A DNA stretch of 59,985 nucleotides from Aquihabitans sp. (GTDB lineage Bacteria > Actinomycetota > Acidimicrobiia > Acidimicrobiales > Iamiaceae), in the NCBI GenBank assembly GCA_025353965.1, contig JANXNS010000221.1:1-59985 (forward strand). Reading direction: 5' to 3'. How positions within the stretch are numbered: the first letter of the stretch is position 1; every line of letters starts with the position of its first letter. The translations under genes were made by a program, and so were the position numbers. Below the pieces are notes generated by a model, which saw nothing but the letters and a program-made list of their open reading frames with translations, did no database searches and had not been told where the DNA came from. Shown here piece by piece: positions 1 to 8,666 of this stretch.

Positions 1-312
1 GACGACAGCGATGCTTGAGAGGGACCAACCGGCCACCGTGAAGATCCAGAACGGGAGCACCTCACGACGCATGTGAGCCCGGCCTCGCTTGCCCCACACC
101 CAGTACTTGTTCAGCATGAACGCAGGGACCGAGATCAAGGTGACGGCAACAAAGTTCGCCCCCAGCGGTTTCCAGTCGAGCACATGCAGGAAAATGGCCA
201 ACAAGATCTGGGTGGAGACCACACCAAAGCCAGAGGTGGCCACATAACGCATAGCCCGCCGGCCAGCCTCGGTACGGCTATGTGCGAGTAGGGCGTTCGG
301 CGTCAGGTCCAC
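1..312 (-). CDS. GtrA-like membrane protein, N-terminal part (runs off window edge)
   Basis: Reverse strand from GTG at 312 reads MDLTPNALLAHSRTEAGRRAMRYVATSGFGVVSTQILLAIFLHVLDWKPLGANFVAVTLISVPAFMLNKYWVWGKRGR..., GtrA-like FxxNKYWVW pattern; not in the supplied ORF track. Confidence 0.7.
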   Translation of the reverse strand, partial: MDLTPNALLAHSRTEAGRRAMRYVATSGFGVVSTQILLAIFLHVLDWKPLGANFVAVTLISVPAFMLNKYWVWGKRGRAHMRREVLPFWIFTVAGWSLSSIAVV

Positions 313-337
313 GAGGATCAGATGGTAAACGGCGGCG

Positions 338-1261
338 ATGGTGACGAGGAACTCATCGAAACGGGCCCGCGGGCCAACGCGCGACGATAGAGCGGTGCAA
401 CAGGCCGCAGTCGACGAACTCATCAGCCTCCTTGACCTCGAAAACATTGAGGTAAATGTGTTCCGGGGGCTGAGCCCGGACATAGATCTCCAGCGGGTGT
501 TCGGAGGCCAGGTCGCGGGCCAGGCGCTGGTGGCCGCGTCCCGAACGGTGGACCCAGACCGGACCATCAACTCCCTCCACGCCTACTTTCTGCGCCCAGG
601 AGACCCGAAGGTACCGATCCTTTACGAGGTGGATCGCCTTCGTGACGGGCGCTCGTTCACTACCCGGCGCGTGGTCGCCATCCAGCACGGTCGGCCAATT
701 TTCAATCTTTCGGCCTCGTTCCATGTCCCCGAGGGCGGCTACTCCCACCAGTTCGAGATGCCCACCGATATCACCCCACCCGAGGGGCTCGGTGATTTCG
801 CCACCCGGTGGGCGCCTTATGCGGAGCAGCTCGGAGACTGGTACCACCGCCCCCGCCCGATTGATGTCCGCTATGTCGACTGGAACCCAGAGGACCGCAG
901 CAAGCCGCTCCCGCCCCGTCACCGCGTGTGGGCCAAGGCCAATGGCGTGCTCCCCGATGACCCCGTTCTGCATGCCTGCATCGTCACGTACCTGTCGGAC
1001 ATGACCCTGCTCGACACCGCGCTACTCCCTCACCCCGGCACGTTCATGAACCAGGGCGTGCAGATGGCCAGCCTCGATCACGCCATGTGGTTCCACCGGC
1101 CCTTCCGGGCCGACGACTGGCTTCTCTACGACCAGGACACGCCGTCCGCCTCCGACGGCCGCGGCATTGCTCGTGGCGTCTTCTTCACGTCCGCCGGAGA
1201 CCTCGCCATCTCCGTGGTTCAAGAAGGCCTTATCCGCCCTACCGACCGGACCCCCGCATGA
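338..1261 (+). CDS. tesB: acyl-CoA thioesterase II
   Basis: RVFGGQVAGQALVAASRTV...SLHAYFLRPGDPKVPILYEVDRLRDGRSFTTRRVVA is typical of TesB. Confidence 0.9.
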   Translation: MVTRNSSKRARGPTRDDRAVQQAAVDELISLLDLENIEVNVFRGLSPDIDLQRVFGGQVAGQALVAASRTVDPDRTINSLHAYFLRPGDPKVPILYEVDRLRDGRSFTTRRVVAIQHGRPIFNLSASFHVPEGGYSHQFEMPTDITPPEGLGDFATRWAPYAEQLGDWYHRPRPIDVRYVDWNPEDRSKPLPPRHRVWAKANGVLPDDPVLHACIVTYLSDMTLLDTALLPHPGTFMNQGVQMASLDHAMWFHRPFRADDWLLYDQDTPSASDGRGIARGVFFTSAGDLAISVVQEGLIRPTDRTPA

Positions 1262-2472
1262 GCGCCCGACCCAACCAAGCCCGCCGGACCATCGCGTTTG
1301 TTGCTGGCCTTGCCCTCGTATCGCTTGGGATCGTCGCGTGCGGAAGCGATGAGGCCACCTCGGGCCTCCCGGCCTCGACACCCCAAACATCCGCCAACAA
1401 CTCCACCACCACGGCGCCCGGGAGCAAGCCCAGCGCCAAACCGCCGACGGGAAAGCCAACTGTCGAATCAACCACCGCAATCGCCCTCGACGAACCAATA
1501 GATCTGGTTGTGCGCCCCGGCGACGATCGCCTGTGGGTTGCCGAGCGGGCGGGCACGGTGCGGCGGCTCACCCTGGCCGACAACGGCCTCACCCTGCGTC
1601 GCGACGGTGATCCCGTACTGGACATCACCGATCAGACCACCACCGACGCCGAACGCGGCCTACTAGGGATTGCCTTCTCCGAGAACGGCGACACACTGTT
1701 CGTGAGCCACACGGACCTCAACGGCAACAGCCGCCTCGCGTCCTACGCCATCCAAGACGACGCCGTGCAGGCCAGCACTCGCAAGGTTCTCCTGGCGGTA
1801 AACCAGCCGTACCCGAACCACAACGGTGGCCACATCGCGCTGGGCCCGGACGGGAAGCTTTGGTTCGGTCTCGGCGACGGCGGCGCTGCCGACGACCCCC
1901 AAGCCCGGGCGCAAAACCCCAGCACGCTGCTCGGCAAGGTAGTGCGGCTGGACCCAACCGGCGGAGATCCGGAGATCGTGATCAGCGGCGTGCGCAACCC
2001 GTGGCGTTTCTCGTTCGATACCGATGGCAGTCTCTGGATCGGCGATGTCGGCCAGAACCGGTGGGAAGAAGTGGACCACCTCCAGGCGGGCGACATCGAC
2101 GGCACCAACCTCGGATGGAGCGGGCTGGAGGGCACCCACGACAACCCCAATGTGGACACCGCCGGCCGCTCGGGCGAGAACCCAATTCCCCCCGTATTCG
2201 AGTACTCCCACGACGACGGAAACTGCTCCATCACCGGTGGCTTCGTCTACCGAGGCAAGGACATTCCGAGCCTGCTGGGGGCCTACCTTTTCGCCGACTA
2301 CTGCGCGGGGAGGGTCCGAGCCCTGCGGGTCGGGTCAGACAACAGGTTGGCCGCGGAGTATGACCTGGACGTGAGCGTGAGCGCGCCGGTCTCGTTTGGG
2401 GCCGATGCTCGGGGCGAGGCCTACGTGCTCTCGGGCGACGGAACCATTGTTCGCCTGGTGGACGCGGGCTGA
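1258..2472 (+). CDS. PQQ-dependent glucose/sorbosone dehydrogenase-like lipoprotein
   Basis: Start ATG 1258 overlaps tesB stop; lipobox-like LGIVACGS; NHNGGHIALGPDGKLWFGLGDGG and VRNPWRFSFD motifs. Confidence 0.88.
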   Translation: MSARPNQARRTIAFVAGLALVSLGIVACGSDEATSGLPASTPQTSANNSTTTAPGSKPSAKPPTGKPTVESTTAIALDEPIDLVVRPGDDRLWVAERAGTVRRLTLADNGLTLRRDGDPVLDITDQTTTDAERGLLGIAFSENGDTLFVSHTDLNGNSRLASYAIQDDAVQASTRKVLLAVNQPYPNHNGGHIALGPDGKLWFGLGDGGAADDPQARAQNPSTLLGKVVRLDPTGGDPEIVISGVRNPWRFSFDTDGSLWIGDVGQNRWEEVDHLQAGDIDGTNLGWSGLEGTHDNPNVDTAGRSGENPIPPVFEYSHDDGNCSITGGFVYRGKDIPSLLGAYLFADYCAGRVRALRVGSDNRLAAEYDLDVSVSAPVSFGADARGEAYVLSGDGTIVRLVDAG

Positions 2473-2480
2473 AAACGAAA

Positions 2481-2510
2481 CGAGCCGCCAGCCCGAAGGC
2501 TGGCGGCTCG
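2481..2510 (-). terminator. terminator hairpin for cspA
   Basis: CGAGCCGCCAGCC-CGAA-GGCTGGCGGCTCG, perfect 13-bp stem, followed on the minus strand by TTTCGTTTTC. Confidence 0.85.
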
Positions 2511-2533
2511 TGCAGGTAATCAGACCGAGAAGG

Positions 2534-2734
2534 TCAGACTACGCGAACGTTTTGGGCTTCTTCGCCCTTGCGCCCGGGAGCGACGTCGAATTCGACGTTC
2601 TGCCCTTCGTCGAGGGACTTGTAGCCCTCGCCTTGGATGTTGGAGAAGTGGACGAACACGTCGTCACCCTGCTCCCGGGAGATGAAGCCGAAGCCCTTCT
2701 CAGCGTTGAAGAACTTGACGGTACCAGTTGCCAT
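2534..2734 (-). CDS. cspA: cold shock protein
   Basis: [31 protein letters not shown], full-length CSD. Confidence 0.97.
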   Translation of the reverse strand: MATGTVKFFNAEKGFGFISREQGDDVFVHFSNIQGEGYKSLDEGQNVEFDVAPGRKGEEAQNVRVV

Positions 2735-2867
2735 TTTTTATCTCTTTCAAAGTGGAGCCGTCCCTTTTTGGACCGCCCTCACACTCCACCCTAGGGTCTC
2801 CCACCGCTCGGTGGGGAAATTTCCTGTTTTTTGTCCGATACCCCCGGACCGGACATGAAGTGACAGG

Positions 2868-4622
2868 GTGCAGGGCGTGAGTGCCTCAAGCGTGGTGGAG
2901 GAACTCCGGCGTGCAGGCGTTCAACGCGGCAGCCTCCTTGCGCTGGCGATTTTCTCCGAGGTCGGGGTTGGCTTCGCCAGCCCGGGTTTCACCGCGTCGG
3001 TTGCCACCTCCGCGTCGGACCCCGCCGCGCTGGTCCAGGCGATCGAGGACGAGCTGCGGCCCCGATGGGTCGAGTGGTCCGGAGACACCGCCAGTGCGCT
3101 GGTGCGAGCGGGCGTACGGGTGGCCACGGCATGGGATTTGGTCGCCGTCCACCGGCTCCTGTTTGGCGGCTGGCGGGCGGACCCGGCACGGGTCTGGGCC
3201 CAAGTTCACGAGCTACCGCTGCAGACCATTCCAACAGCAGGACCACGGAACCTTTTCAGCCTCCCAAGCAACGACGAAGCAGACCCGGAAGGTCCCCGCC
3301 AGCCCGACGGGCACCTGCGAGCCGAGTGGACCGCTGGGGGCTGGCACACCACACCCGAGCACCTAGCGCGATGGGCCCAGCTGGCGCTGGAAGTGGCCCA
3401 GCGTCAGCAGGCACAGCTGGCCCAGATGGCGAACCCAGAACGAGCGGCGGCGACGGCCCGGGCGGAATCCACCGCAGAACTGCTGTGCGCAGAACTGGCG
3501 GTAGACGGGCTGCCGATGGACCGCGCCATCGCCGAATCCATCATTGGCTCGATCATCGGTGAACGGCCCCGCACCGAAGCCGAAGCGGTGTCCCAGCGGG
3601 GCCAACGCGATGGTGAGGTCCTAGGCCATGCGCCACCCGGCGGGCAGTTCGACCTCCGCAGCCCCGGCCAGGTGAAATCACTCCTCAGGTTCGTGGGCAT
3701 CGAAGTGCCCGACACTCGGGCGTGGCGGCTGGAAGCGCTACGGGACCGTCACCCCCTGGTGGAAGCGCTGCTGGTGTGGCGCAAGGCCGAGCGGGTGTCG
3801 ACCACCTATGGGTATGGGTGGCTCGACGAGAATCTCGGGGCTTCGGGTCGGCTGCGCGGAACGTGGTCCGGTTCCGATGGCGCCGCAGGGCGCATGACGG
3901 CTTCGGCCGGGCTCCACAACATGCCCGCCGACATGCGGCCCGCGGTTGTGGCCGAACCAGGACACGTCTTCGTTCGGGCCGACCTCGGCCAGATCGAACC
4001 ACGCGTGCTCGCGGCCATCTCCGGCGACCCACAACTGGCACGGGCCACGCAGGAACCGGACCTCTATGCGCCCGTCGCGGCCCAACTCGGCGTCGACCGG
4101 GCCACGGCCAAGGTCGCGGTCCTCGGTGCCATGTACGGCCAAACCACCGGACACGGCGCACAAGTGCTGCCGCGGCTTCGGAGCTCGTACCCCGTCGCCA
4201 TGGCCTACCTAGACGCAGGCGACCGGTCGGGGCAGGCCAGTCAGGATCTGCGGACCTACGGCGGTCGCCTCATCCGGATGGGTACCAGCAACCCCAACGA
4301 GGTCGGCGAACGAGAAGCACGCTCACAGGAGGCGGCACGAGGGCGGTACGGGCGAAACGCACTCGTGCAGGGTGCAGCCGCCGAATTGTTCAAGGTTTGG
4401 GCGGCCATCGTCCGGGCCCGAGGGTCTGCCCTCGACGCCCGAATCGTGCTCTGCCTCCACGATGAACTCCTGGTGCACGCCTCCGCCGACCATGCCGAAG
4501 CAGCGGCCCAACTGGTAGACGATGCCCTGCAGGAGGCGGCTCATCGGTGGGCCCCAGACGGCTCAGTCCGGTTTGTGGCCGACACCTCGGTAATCCCCCG
4601 CTGGTCCGATGCCAAGGACTGA
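2868..4622 (+). CDS. family A DNA polymerase (bifunctional 3'-5' exonuclease/polymerase type)
   Basis: Pol A motif A-like FVRADLGQIEPRVLAAISGD, motif B-like AKVAVLGAMYGQTTG, motif C CLHDELLVHA. Confidence 0.85.
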   Translation: MQGVSASSVVEELRRAGVQRGSLLALAIFSEVGVGFASPGFTASVATSASDPAALVQAIEDELRPRWVEWSGDTASALVRAGVRVATAWDLVAVHRLLFGGWRADPARVWAQVHELPLQTIPTAGPRNLFSLPSNDEADPEGPRQPDGHLRAEWTAGGWHTTPEHLARWAQLALEVAQRQQAQLAQMANPERAAATARAESTAELLCAELAVDGLPMDRAIAESIIGSIIGERPRTEAEAVSQRGQRDGEVLGHAPPGGQFDLRSPGQVKSLLRFVGIEVPDTRAWRLEALRDRHPLVEALLVWRKAERVSTTYGYGWLDENLGASGRLRGTWSGSDGAAGRMTASAGLHNMPADMRPAVVAEPGHVFVRADLGQIEPRVLAAISGDPQLARATQEPDLYAPVAAQLGVDRATAKVAVLGAMYGQTTGHGAQVLPRLRSSYPVAMAYLDAGDRSGQASQDLRTYGGRLIRMGTSNPNEVGEREARSQEAARGRYGRNALVQGAAAELFKVWAAIVRARGSALDARIVLCLHDELLVHASADHAEAAAQLVDDALQEAAHRWAPDGSVRFVADTSVIPRWSDAKD

Positions 4623-4649
4623 CCGCCGCCCCGCTATAGGGTCGCCGCC

Positions 4650-5534
4650 GTGATCGCCACCGCACCGTTCGGACGCACGGGCCACCACAGCAGCCAAGTG
4701 ATATTTGGCGCGGCCGCGCTTGGGGGCATGCGCCAAGAACGGGCCGACGAGGTGCTGGAGGTGCTCCTCGAGTTCGGCGTCAACCACCTCGACGCCGCCG
4801 CCAGCTACGGCGACGCAGAACTACGCATTGCCCCCTGGATGCCTGCGCATCGCAACAAGTTTTTCCTGGCCACAAAAACGGGCGAGCGCACTGCGGACGG
4901 GGCACGCGCCGAGCTCGAGCGGTCGCTCGAGAGGCTGGGTGTGGACTCCGTCGACCTCATCCAGTTGCACAACCTGGTTGAGCCGGACGAGTGGGAAATC
5001 GCTCATGGCAAGGGCGGTGCCATCGAAGCCCTGGTTCGGGCTCGCGACGAAGGGCTGGTGCGCTTCATCGGCGTGACCGGTCACGGCACCCGGATTGCCA
5101 ACATGCACCTACGCAGCCTGGAACGCTTCGACGCGGACTCCGTGTTGCTCCCCTACAACTTCAGCCTGCTCGGCAACGACCAGTACCGCGATGATGTAGA
5201 TCATTTGCTGGCGGTCTGCGAGGCGCGCAACGTGGCCGTCCAGACCATCAAATCGGTGGCTCGGGGCCGCTGGTCCCCAGAGATCACCCGCCGATTCAGC
5301 TGGTACGAACCAATCACCGACCCTGAAGCGCTTGGCCGGGCCGTTCGCTTCGTGCTGGCCCGGCCGGGTTTGTTCCTGAACTCGTCGAGCGATGCCCGCC
5401 TGCTGCGCCCCACCCTGGAAGCGGCCGCCGGTGCAAGCGCCCAGCCAACCCCCACCGACGCCGACATGGCCGCCGACCTCGACAGCCAAGGCATCACTCC
5501 GCTCTTCGACGGCGCCGACCTCGAACGTATTTGA
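4650..5534 (+). CDS. aldo/keto reductase
   Basis: GVNHLDAAASYGDAE, LGVDSVDLIQLHNL, RFIGVTGHG motifs. Confidence 0.9.
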   Translation: MIATAPFGRTGHHSSQVIFGAAALGGMRQERADEVLEVLLEFGVNHLDAAASYGDAELRIAPWMPAHRNKFFLATKTGERTADGARAELERSLERLGVDSVDLIQLHNLVEPDEWEIAHGKGGAIEALVRARDEGLVRFIGVTGHGTRIANMHLRSLERFDADSVLLPYNFSLLGNDQYRDDVDHLLAVCEARNVAVQTIKSVARGRWSPEITRRFSWYEPITDPEALGRAVRFVLARPGLFLNSSSDARLLRPTLEAAAGASAQPTPTDADMAADLDSQGITPLFDGADLERI

Positions 5535-5579
5535 CCGAATCGGGCGCAACCTTGGTGGCGCGCCTCTATCGTCTTCGGC

Positions 5580-6557
5580 GTGACCAAGCTCGGCTATCAA
5601 ATCCCCAACTTCACGTACCCGAACACGGCTCCAGCCGACCTGTTCGGGACGGTGATTCGCCAGGCAACCGAAGCCGACTCCAGCGGCTTCGACACGATGA
5701 TGGTGATGGATCACTTCTATCAATTGCCCATGCTCGGCCCGCCCGAGCTGGAAATGCTGGAGTGCTACTCCGTGCTCGCGGCCCTGGCGCAGCACACCAA
5801 GAACGTGCGCCTCTCCGCATTGGTCACCGGCAACACGTATCGGAACCCCACACTGCTGGCCAAGACGCTCACCACCCTCGACATCGTCTCCGGCGGTCGA
5901 GCTCAACTGGGAATTGGCGCCGGTTGGTTTGAGCAAGAACACGACGCGCTCGGTTTCGAGTTCGGCACGTTCACCCAGCGGTTCGAGAAATTAGAAGAAG
6001 CGCTCCAGATCATCAAGGGCATGTTTGCCGGGGAGAAGCCCACGCTCAACGGCACCTGGTACCAGGTGAACGAGGCAATCAACTCGCCGGCACCGCTCGG
6101 GCCCATCCCGATCATGATCGGCGGTGGCGGCGAGAAAAAGACGCTGCGCTTGGTGGCGCAGTACGCAGACGAGTCGAACCTCATCTGTGGTGTCGACGAG
6201 ATCCCCCGTAAATTGGAAGCGCTGGCGGGCCATTGCGAGCGCCTCGGCCGTGACCGATCCGAGATCACCGTGTCGTACCAAGGTTTGGCCTGTATGGCGC
6301 CCACCCACGATGAGGCCGTGGCCGAGCTGGACGCATTATTCGCCAGCCGGGGTATGGATGTCTCGTCCATGTCGGCCGACGACGCTGCCGCGATGCGCTC
6401 CATGGTTCCCCATGGCGATCCCGACGAGGTCGGCGAACTGTTCTCCACCTACCTGGTCGAAGGGGTAGATGGATTCACGGTCAGCGCCCCGGCAAATGGC
6501 CATATCGAAGGCCGGGTCACGCTGCTCGGAGAGACGCTCGCCCGCGTCATTTCCTGA
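5580..6557 (+). CDS. LLM class F420-dependent oxidoreductase
   Basis: luciferase-like fold: TLDIVSGGRAQLGIGAGWFEQEHDALGFEFG, PIMIGGGGEKKTLRLVAQYAD. Confidence 0.9.
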   Translation: MTKLGYQIPNFTYPNTAPADLFGTVIRQATEADSSGFDTMMVMDHFYQLPMLGPPELEMLECYSVLAALAQHTKNVRLSALVTGNTYRNPTLLAKTLTTLDIVSGGRAQLGIGAGWFEQEHDALGFEFGTFTQRFEKLEEALQIIKGMFAGEKPTLNGTWYQVNEAINSPAPLGPIPIMIGGGGEKKTLRLVAQYADESNLICGVDEIPRKLEALAGHCERLGRDRSEITVSYQGLACMAPTHDEAVAELDALFASRGMDVSSMSADDAAAMRSMVPHGDPDEVGELFSTYLVEGVDGFTVSAPANGHIEGRVTLLGETLARVIS

Positions 6558-6571
6558 CCCGCCGGGTCAGG
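6553..6571. terminator. hairpin overlapping the LLM gene stop codon
   Basis: CCTGACCC-GCC-GGGTCAGG, 8-bp perfect stem between convergent genes. Confidence 0.6.
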
Positions 6572-6575
6572 CCGG

Positions 6576-6936
6576 CTATGTCCAGGGGTGGATGATCGGC
6601 GCGGCCTGGCCCATGCAGCCGGCTATCTCGTTGAGGTCGTCCGGGTCACCGGTCAGGACCGCATCATTGAGGCGAACGGCAAGCACCACTAGGTGAGCAT
6701 CCACCAGGTCGCTCGTTTCAGCGTGGCCAAGGATCTGGCCGACGGCACGGCCATCGTCGAACGAATGGACTGCGACGGTCTTTAGGAATGCGGCGAGCCC
6801 CGTTGCGCCACGCCTGGGGGACCACTGTGTGCGTGGTGTGGAGCGGCGTGCGGGACCGTTGGAGCGCGGTGAGCAAGGATCGAGCCGCCTCATCGCCTCG
6901 GTCGACAGAAATCAAAAATCCGGCGTCGAGAATCAC
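6576..6936 (-). pseudogene. PIN-domain (VapC-like) toxin, frameshifted
   Basis: Frame 1 (6936->) MILDAGFLISVDRGDEAARSLLTALQRSRTPLHTTHTVVPQAWRNGAR; frame 2 continues LAAFLKTVAVHSFDDGRAVGQILGHAETSDLVDAHLVVLAVRLNDAVLTGDPDDLNEIAG. Confidence 0.75.
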
Positions 6937-7106
6937 AATCCGTAGCGCACTGCCATTGCTTCAACCGCGGCTTCGTCGACCGGTCCAGTTTGGTTCTGCC
7001 AGTCAGCGAGAAATCCATCAAGGGCTTCCTGCCGGTCCAGCTCGAGCGACATCAGGCCGGCGCCGAGGCGACCTCCCTGCCTGCTCTCTGATTTGTGGCT
7101 CGCCAT
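6933..7106 (-). CDS. small putative antitoxin upstream of the PIN pseudogene
   Basis: Reverse-strand ORF MASHKSESRQGGRLGAGLMSLELDRQEALDGFLADWQNQTGPVDEAAVEAMAVRYGL*; stop overlaps GTG start of PIN gene (GTGA). Not in ORF track. Confidence 0.55.
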   Translation of the reverse strand: MASHKSESRQGGRLGAGLMSLELDRQEALDGFLADWQNQTGPVDEAAVEAMAVRYGL

Positions 7107-7116
7107 TCTCGACCAT

Positions 7117-7138
7117 CATGACTATAATAATAGTCATG
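7117..7138. promoter_or_regulatory. palindromic operator between divergent TA modules
   Basis: CATGACTAT-AATA-ATAGTCATG, perfect 9-bp arms, overlaps Phd start codon. Confidence 0.65.
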
Positions 7139-7408
7139 CCTGAGACGCTCTCGCTCGCCTTTGTGAAGTCAAAGTTCTCCGAGATGGTCGACCGCGTCGA
7201 ACACACCCAGGACAGAATCGTCGTGACCCGCAACGGTCGCCCTGCCGCTGTTCTCATCAGTCCAGACGAGCTTGAGTCGCTTGAAGACACGCTTGAGTTG
7301 TTGTCTGACTCAGAGGCCATGCGACAACTGAAGGAATCTCGCGTTGCCTACGGGGACGGGGACTTCGTAACCGGCGATGAATTGAGACTCAAGTACCAGA
7401 AGCCGTGA
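7136..7408 (+). CDS. Phd/YefM-family antitoxin
   Basis: MPETLSLAFVKSKFSEMVDRVEHTQDRIVVTRNGRPAAVLISPDELESLEDTLELL. Confidence 0.9.
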   Translation: MPETLSLAFVKSKFSEMVDRVEHTQDRIVVTRNGRPAAVLISPDELESLEDTLELLSDSEAMRQLKESRVAYGDGDFVTGDELRLKYQKP

Positions 7409-7686
7409 GCAGCCCAGAAGGGCGCTTCGAACTCCGGGTCACCGGACCAGCCGAGCGGCAACTCAATCGCCTACCCGAAGGAACTGCCGCAGCGATTGTG
7501 GAGTTCATGCTCGGGGCACTGATTGAGAACCCCCATCGGGTCGGCGGGTTGCTGCGGAAGGAGCTCGCTGGGCTCCGCTCGGCTCGCCGCGGCTCGTACC
7601 GAATTATCTACGAGGTAGAGGAAAACGAGCACCTGGTGATCGTGCTGCGGATCGACCATCGAGCATCGGTCTATCGACCGCACTAG
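7405..7686 (+). CDS. RelE/ParE-family toxin
   Basis: GPAERQLNRLPEG...NPHRVGGLLRKELAGLRSARRGSYRIIYEVEENEHLVIVLRIDHRASVY; overlaps antitoxin by 4 nt. Confidence 0.92.
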   Translation: MSSPEGRFELRVTGPAERQLNRLPEGTAAAIVEFMLGALIENPHRVGGLLRKELAGLRSARRGSYRIIYEVEENEHLVIVLRIDHRASVYRPH

Positions 7687-7740
7687 TCCACACAAATTCA
7701 GGCGCCCGTCTGGGACGGAACGTGCAAGCCTGCCGCCTTG

Positions 7741-7909
7741 ACCTCAGGCGCCGATTTCTATACCGGTCTCGTGGCTCGCATCTACGGGCCACTGCGTTCG
7801 GCGGTCCCGGATCCTCGACCTGCGGGCTCGCGGGGTCGACGTGGAGGGCCTTGATTCGTCGGCGGACATGCTCGACGGATGCCGGCGGCCGATCGCGGCC
7901 TTGAGGTAA
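7741..7909 (+). pseudogene. decayed class I SAM-dependent methyltransferase fragment
   Basis: One frame GADFYTGLVARIYGPLRS, shifted frame ILDLRARGVDVEGLDSSADMLDGCRRPIAALR*; SAM-binding GCGTG segment missing. Confidence 0.55.
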
Positions 7910-8002
7910 CCCTTCACCGGCCGGTTTCCCGATGATCCCGACGGCGGCCTAGACGACCTGCTCACGGCCGGACTGATCGAGCGTGTCCGGGTCGGCCTCC
8001 TC

Positions 8003-8185
8003 ATGGACGAAGCCGCAACCCGGGCTGCCATCGAAGACTCAAGTGAGGCGATCAAGACGCTCGCCATAGGTCAAGGCCACGTCCACCCCGATGACATCGC
8101 CTATGCCCTTGACGTGGACCGGTTCGACTTTGCCATGAGGATCGATCGCGTCTCCGGCCGGCTTCGGCTCACCCGCCAAGGCTGA
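8003..8185 (+). CDS. small hypothetical protein or gene remnant
   Basis: 60-aa ORF MDEAATRAAIEDSSEAIKTLAIGQGHVHPDDIAYALDVDRFDFAMRIDRVSGRLRLTRQG; no recognised family. Confidence 0.3.
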   Translation: MDEAATRAAIEDSSEAIKTLAIGQGHVHPDDIAYALDVDRFDFAMRIDRVSGRLRLTRQG

Positions 8186-8227
8186 CGGTACCGAGCAGGG
8201 ATGACCCCAGTGGGAGATCATTGAACG

Positions 8228-8593
8228 ATGCAGATCCGAAGATTGGACCACGTACAGCTGGCCATGCCAGCGGGCGGAGAGGACGAGGCGGTGGCGTTCT
8301 ACCGCGGCCTGCTCGGTATCCCGCTCATCCACAAGCCTCTGCATCTGGCGGCCCGAGGCGGCTGTTGGTTCGAACGTGATGATCTCAAGGTTCACCTGGG
8401 CGTAGATGCTCAGTTCCGCCCGGCCACCAAGGCCCATCCGGCGTTCATCGTCGAGGATGTCCAAGGCCTGGGGGCGGCGCTCGCCGCTGCGGGCCACCGC
8501 GTCGTGAGCGACGAGCCACTTGAGGGATACGACCGCATCTACGTGGACGATCCGTTCGGCAACCGGATCGAACTCATGGAGCCCCTGCCCTAA
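8228..8593 (+). CDS. VOC/glyoxalase family protein
   Basis: LDHVQLAMPAGGEDEAVAFYRGLLG...YDRIYVDDPFGNRIELMEP. Confidence 0.9.
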   Translation: MQIRRLDHVQLAMPAGGEDEAVAFYRGLLGIPLIHKPLHLAARGGCWFERDDLKVHLGVDAQFRPATKAHPAFIVEDVQGLGAALAAAGHRVVSDEPLEGYDRIYVDDPFGNRIELMEPLP

Positions 8594-8596
8594 AAT

Positions 8597-8611
8597 CTGA
8601 CGGTCCGTCAG
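8597..8611. promoter_or_regulatory. 15-bp palindrome, putative TetR-type operator, copy 1
   Basis: CTGACGG-T-CCGTCAG; identical arms at 50478-50492. Confidence 0.65.
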
Positions 8612-8666
8612 GACGGATGTGCTCGGGCTGGGCGTGGGCAGCCAGACTTCTAGTCGGAGGAAGACC

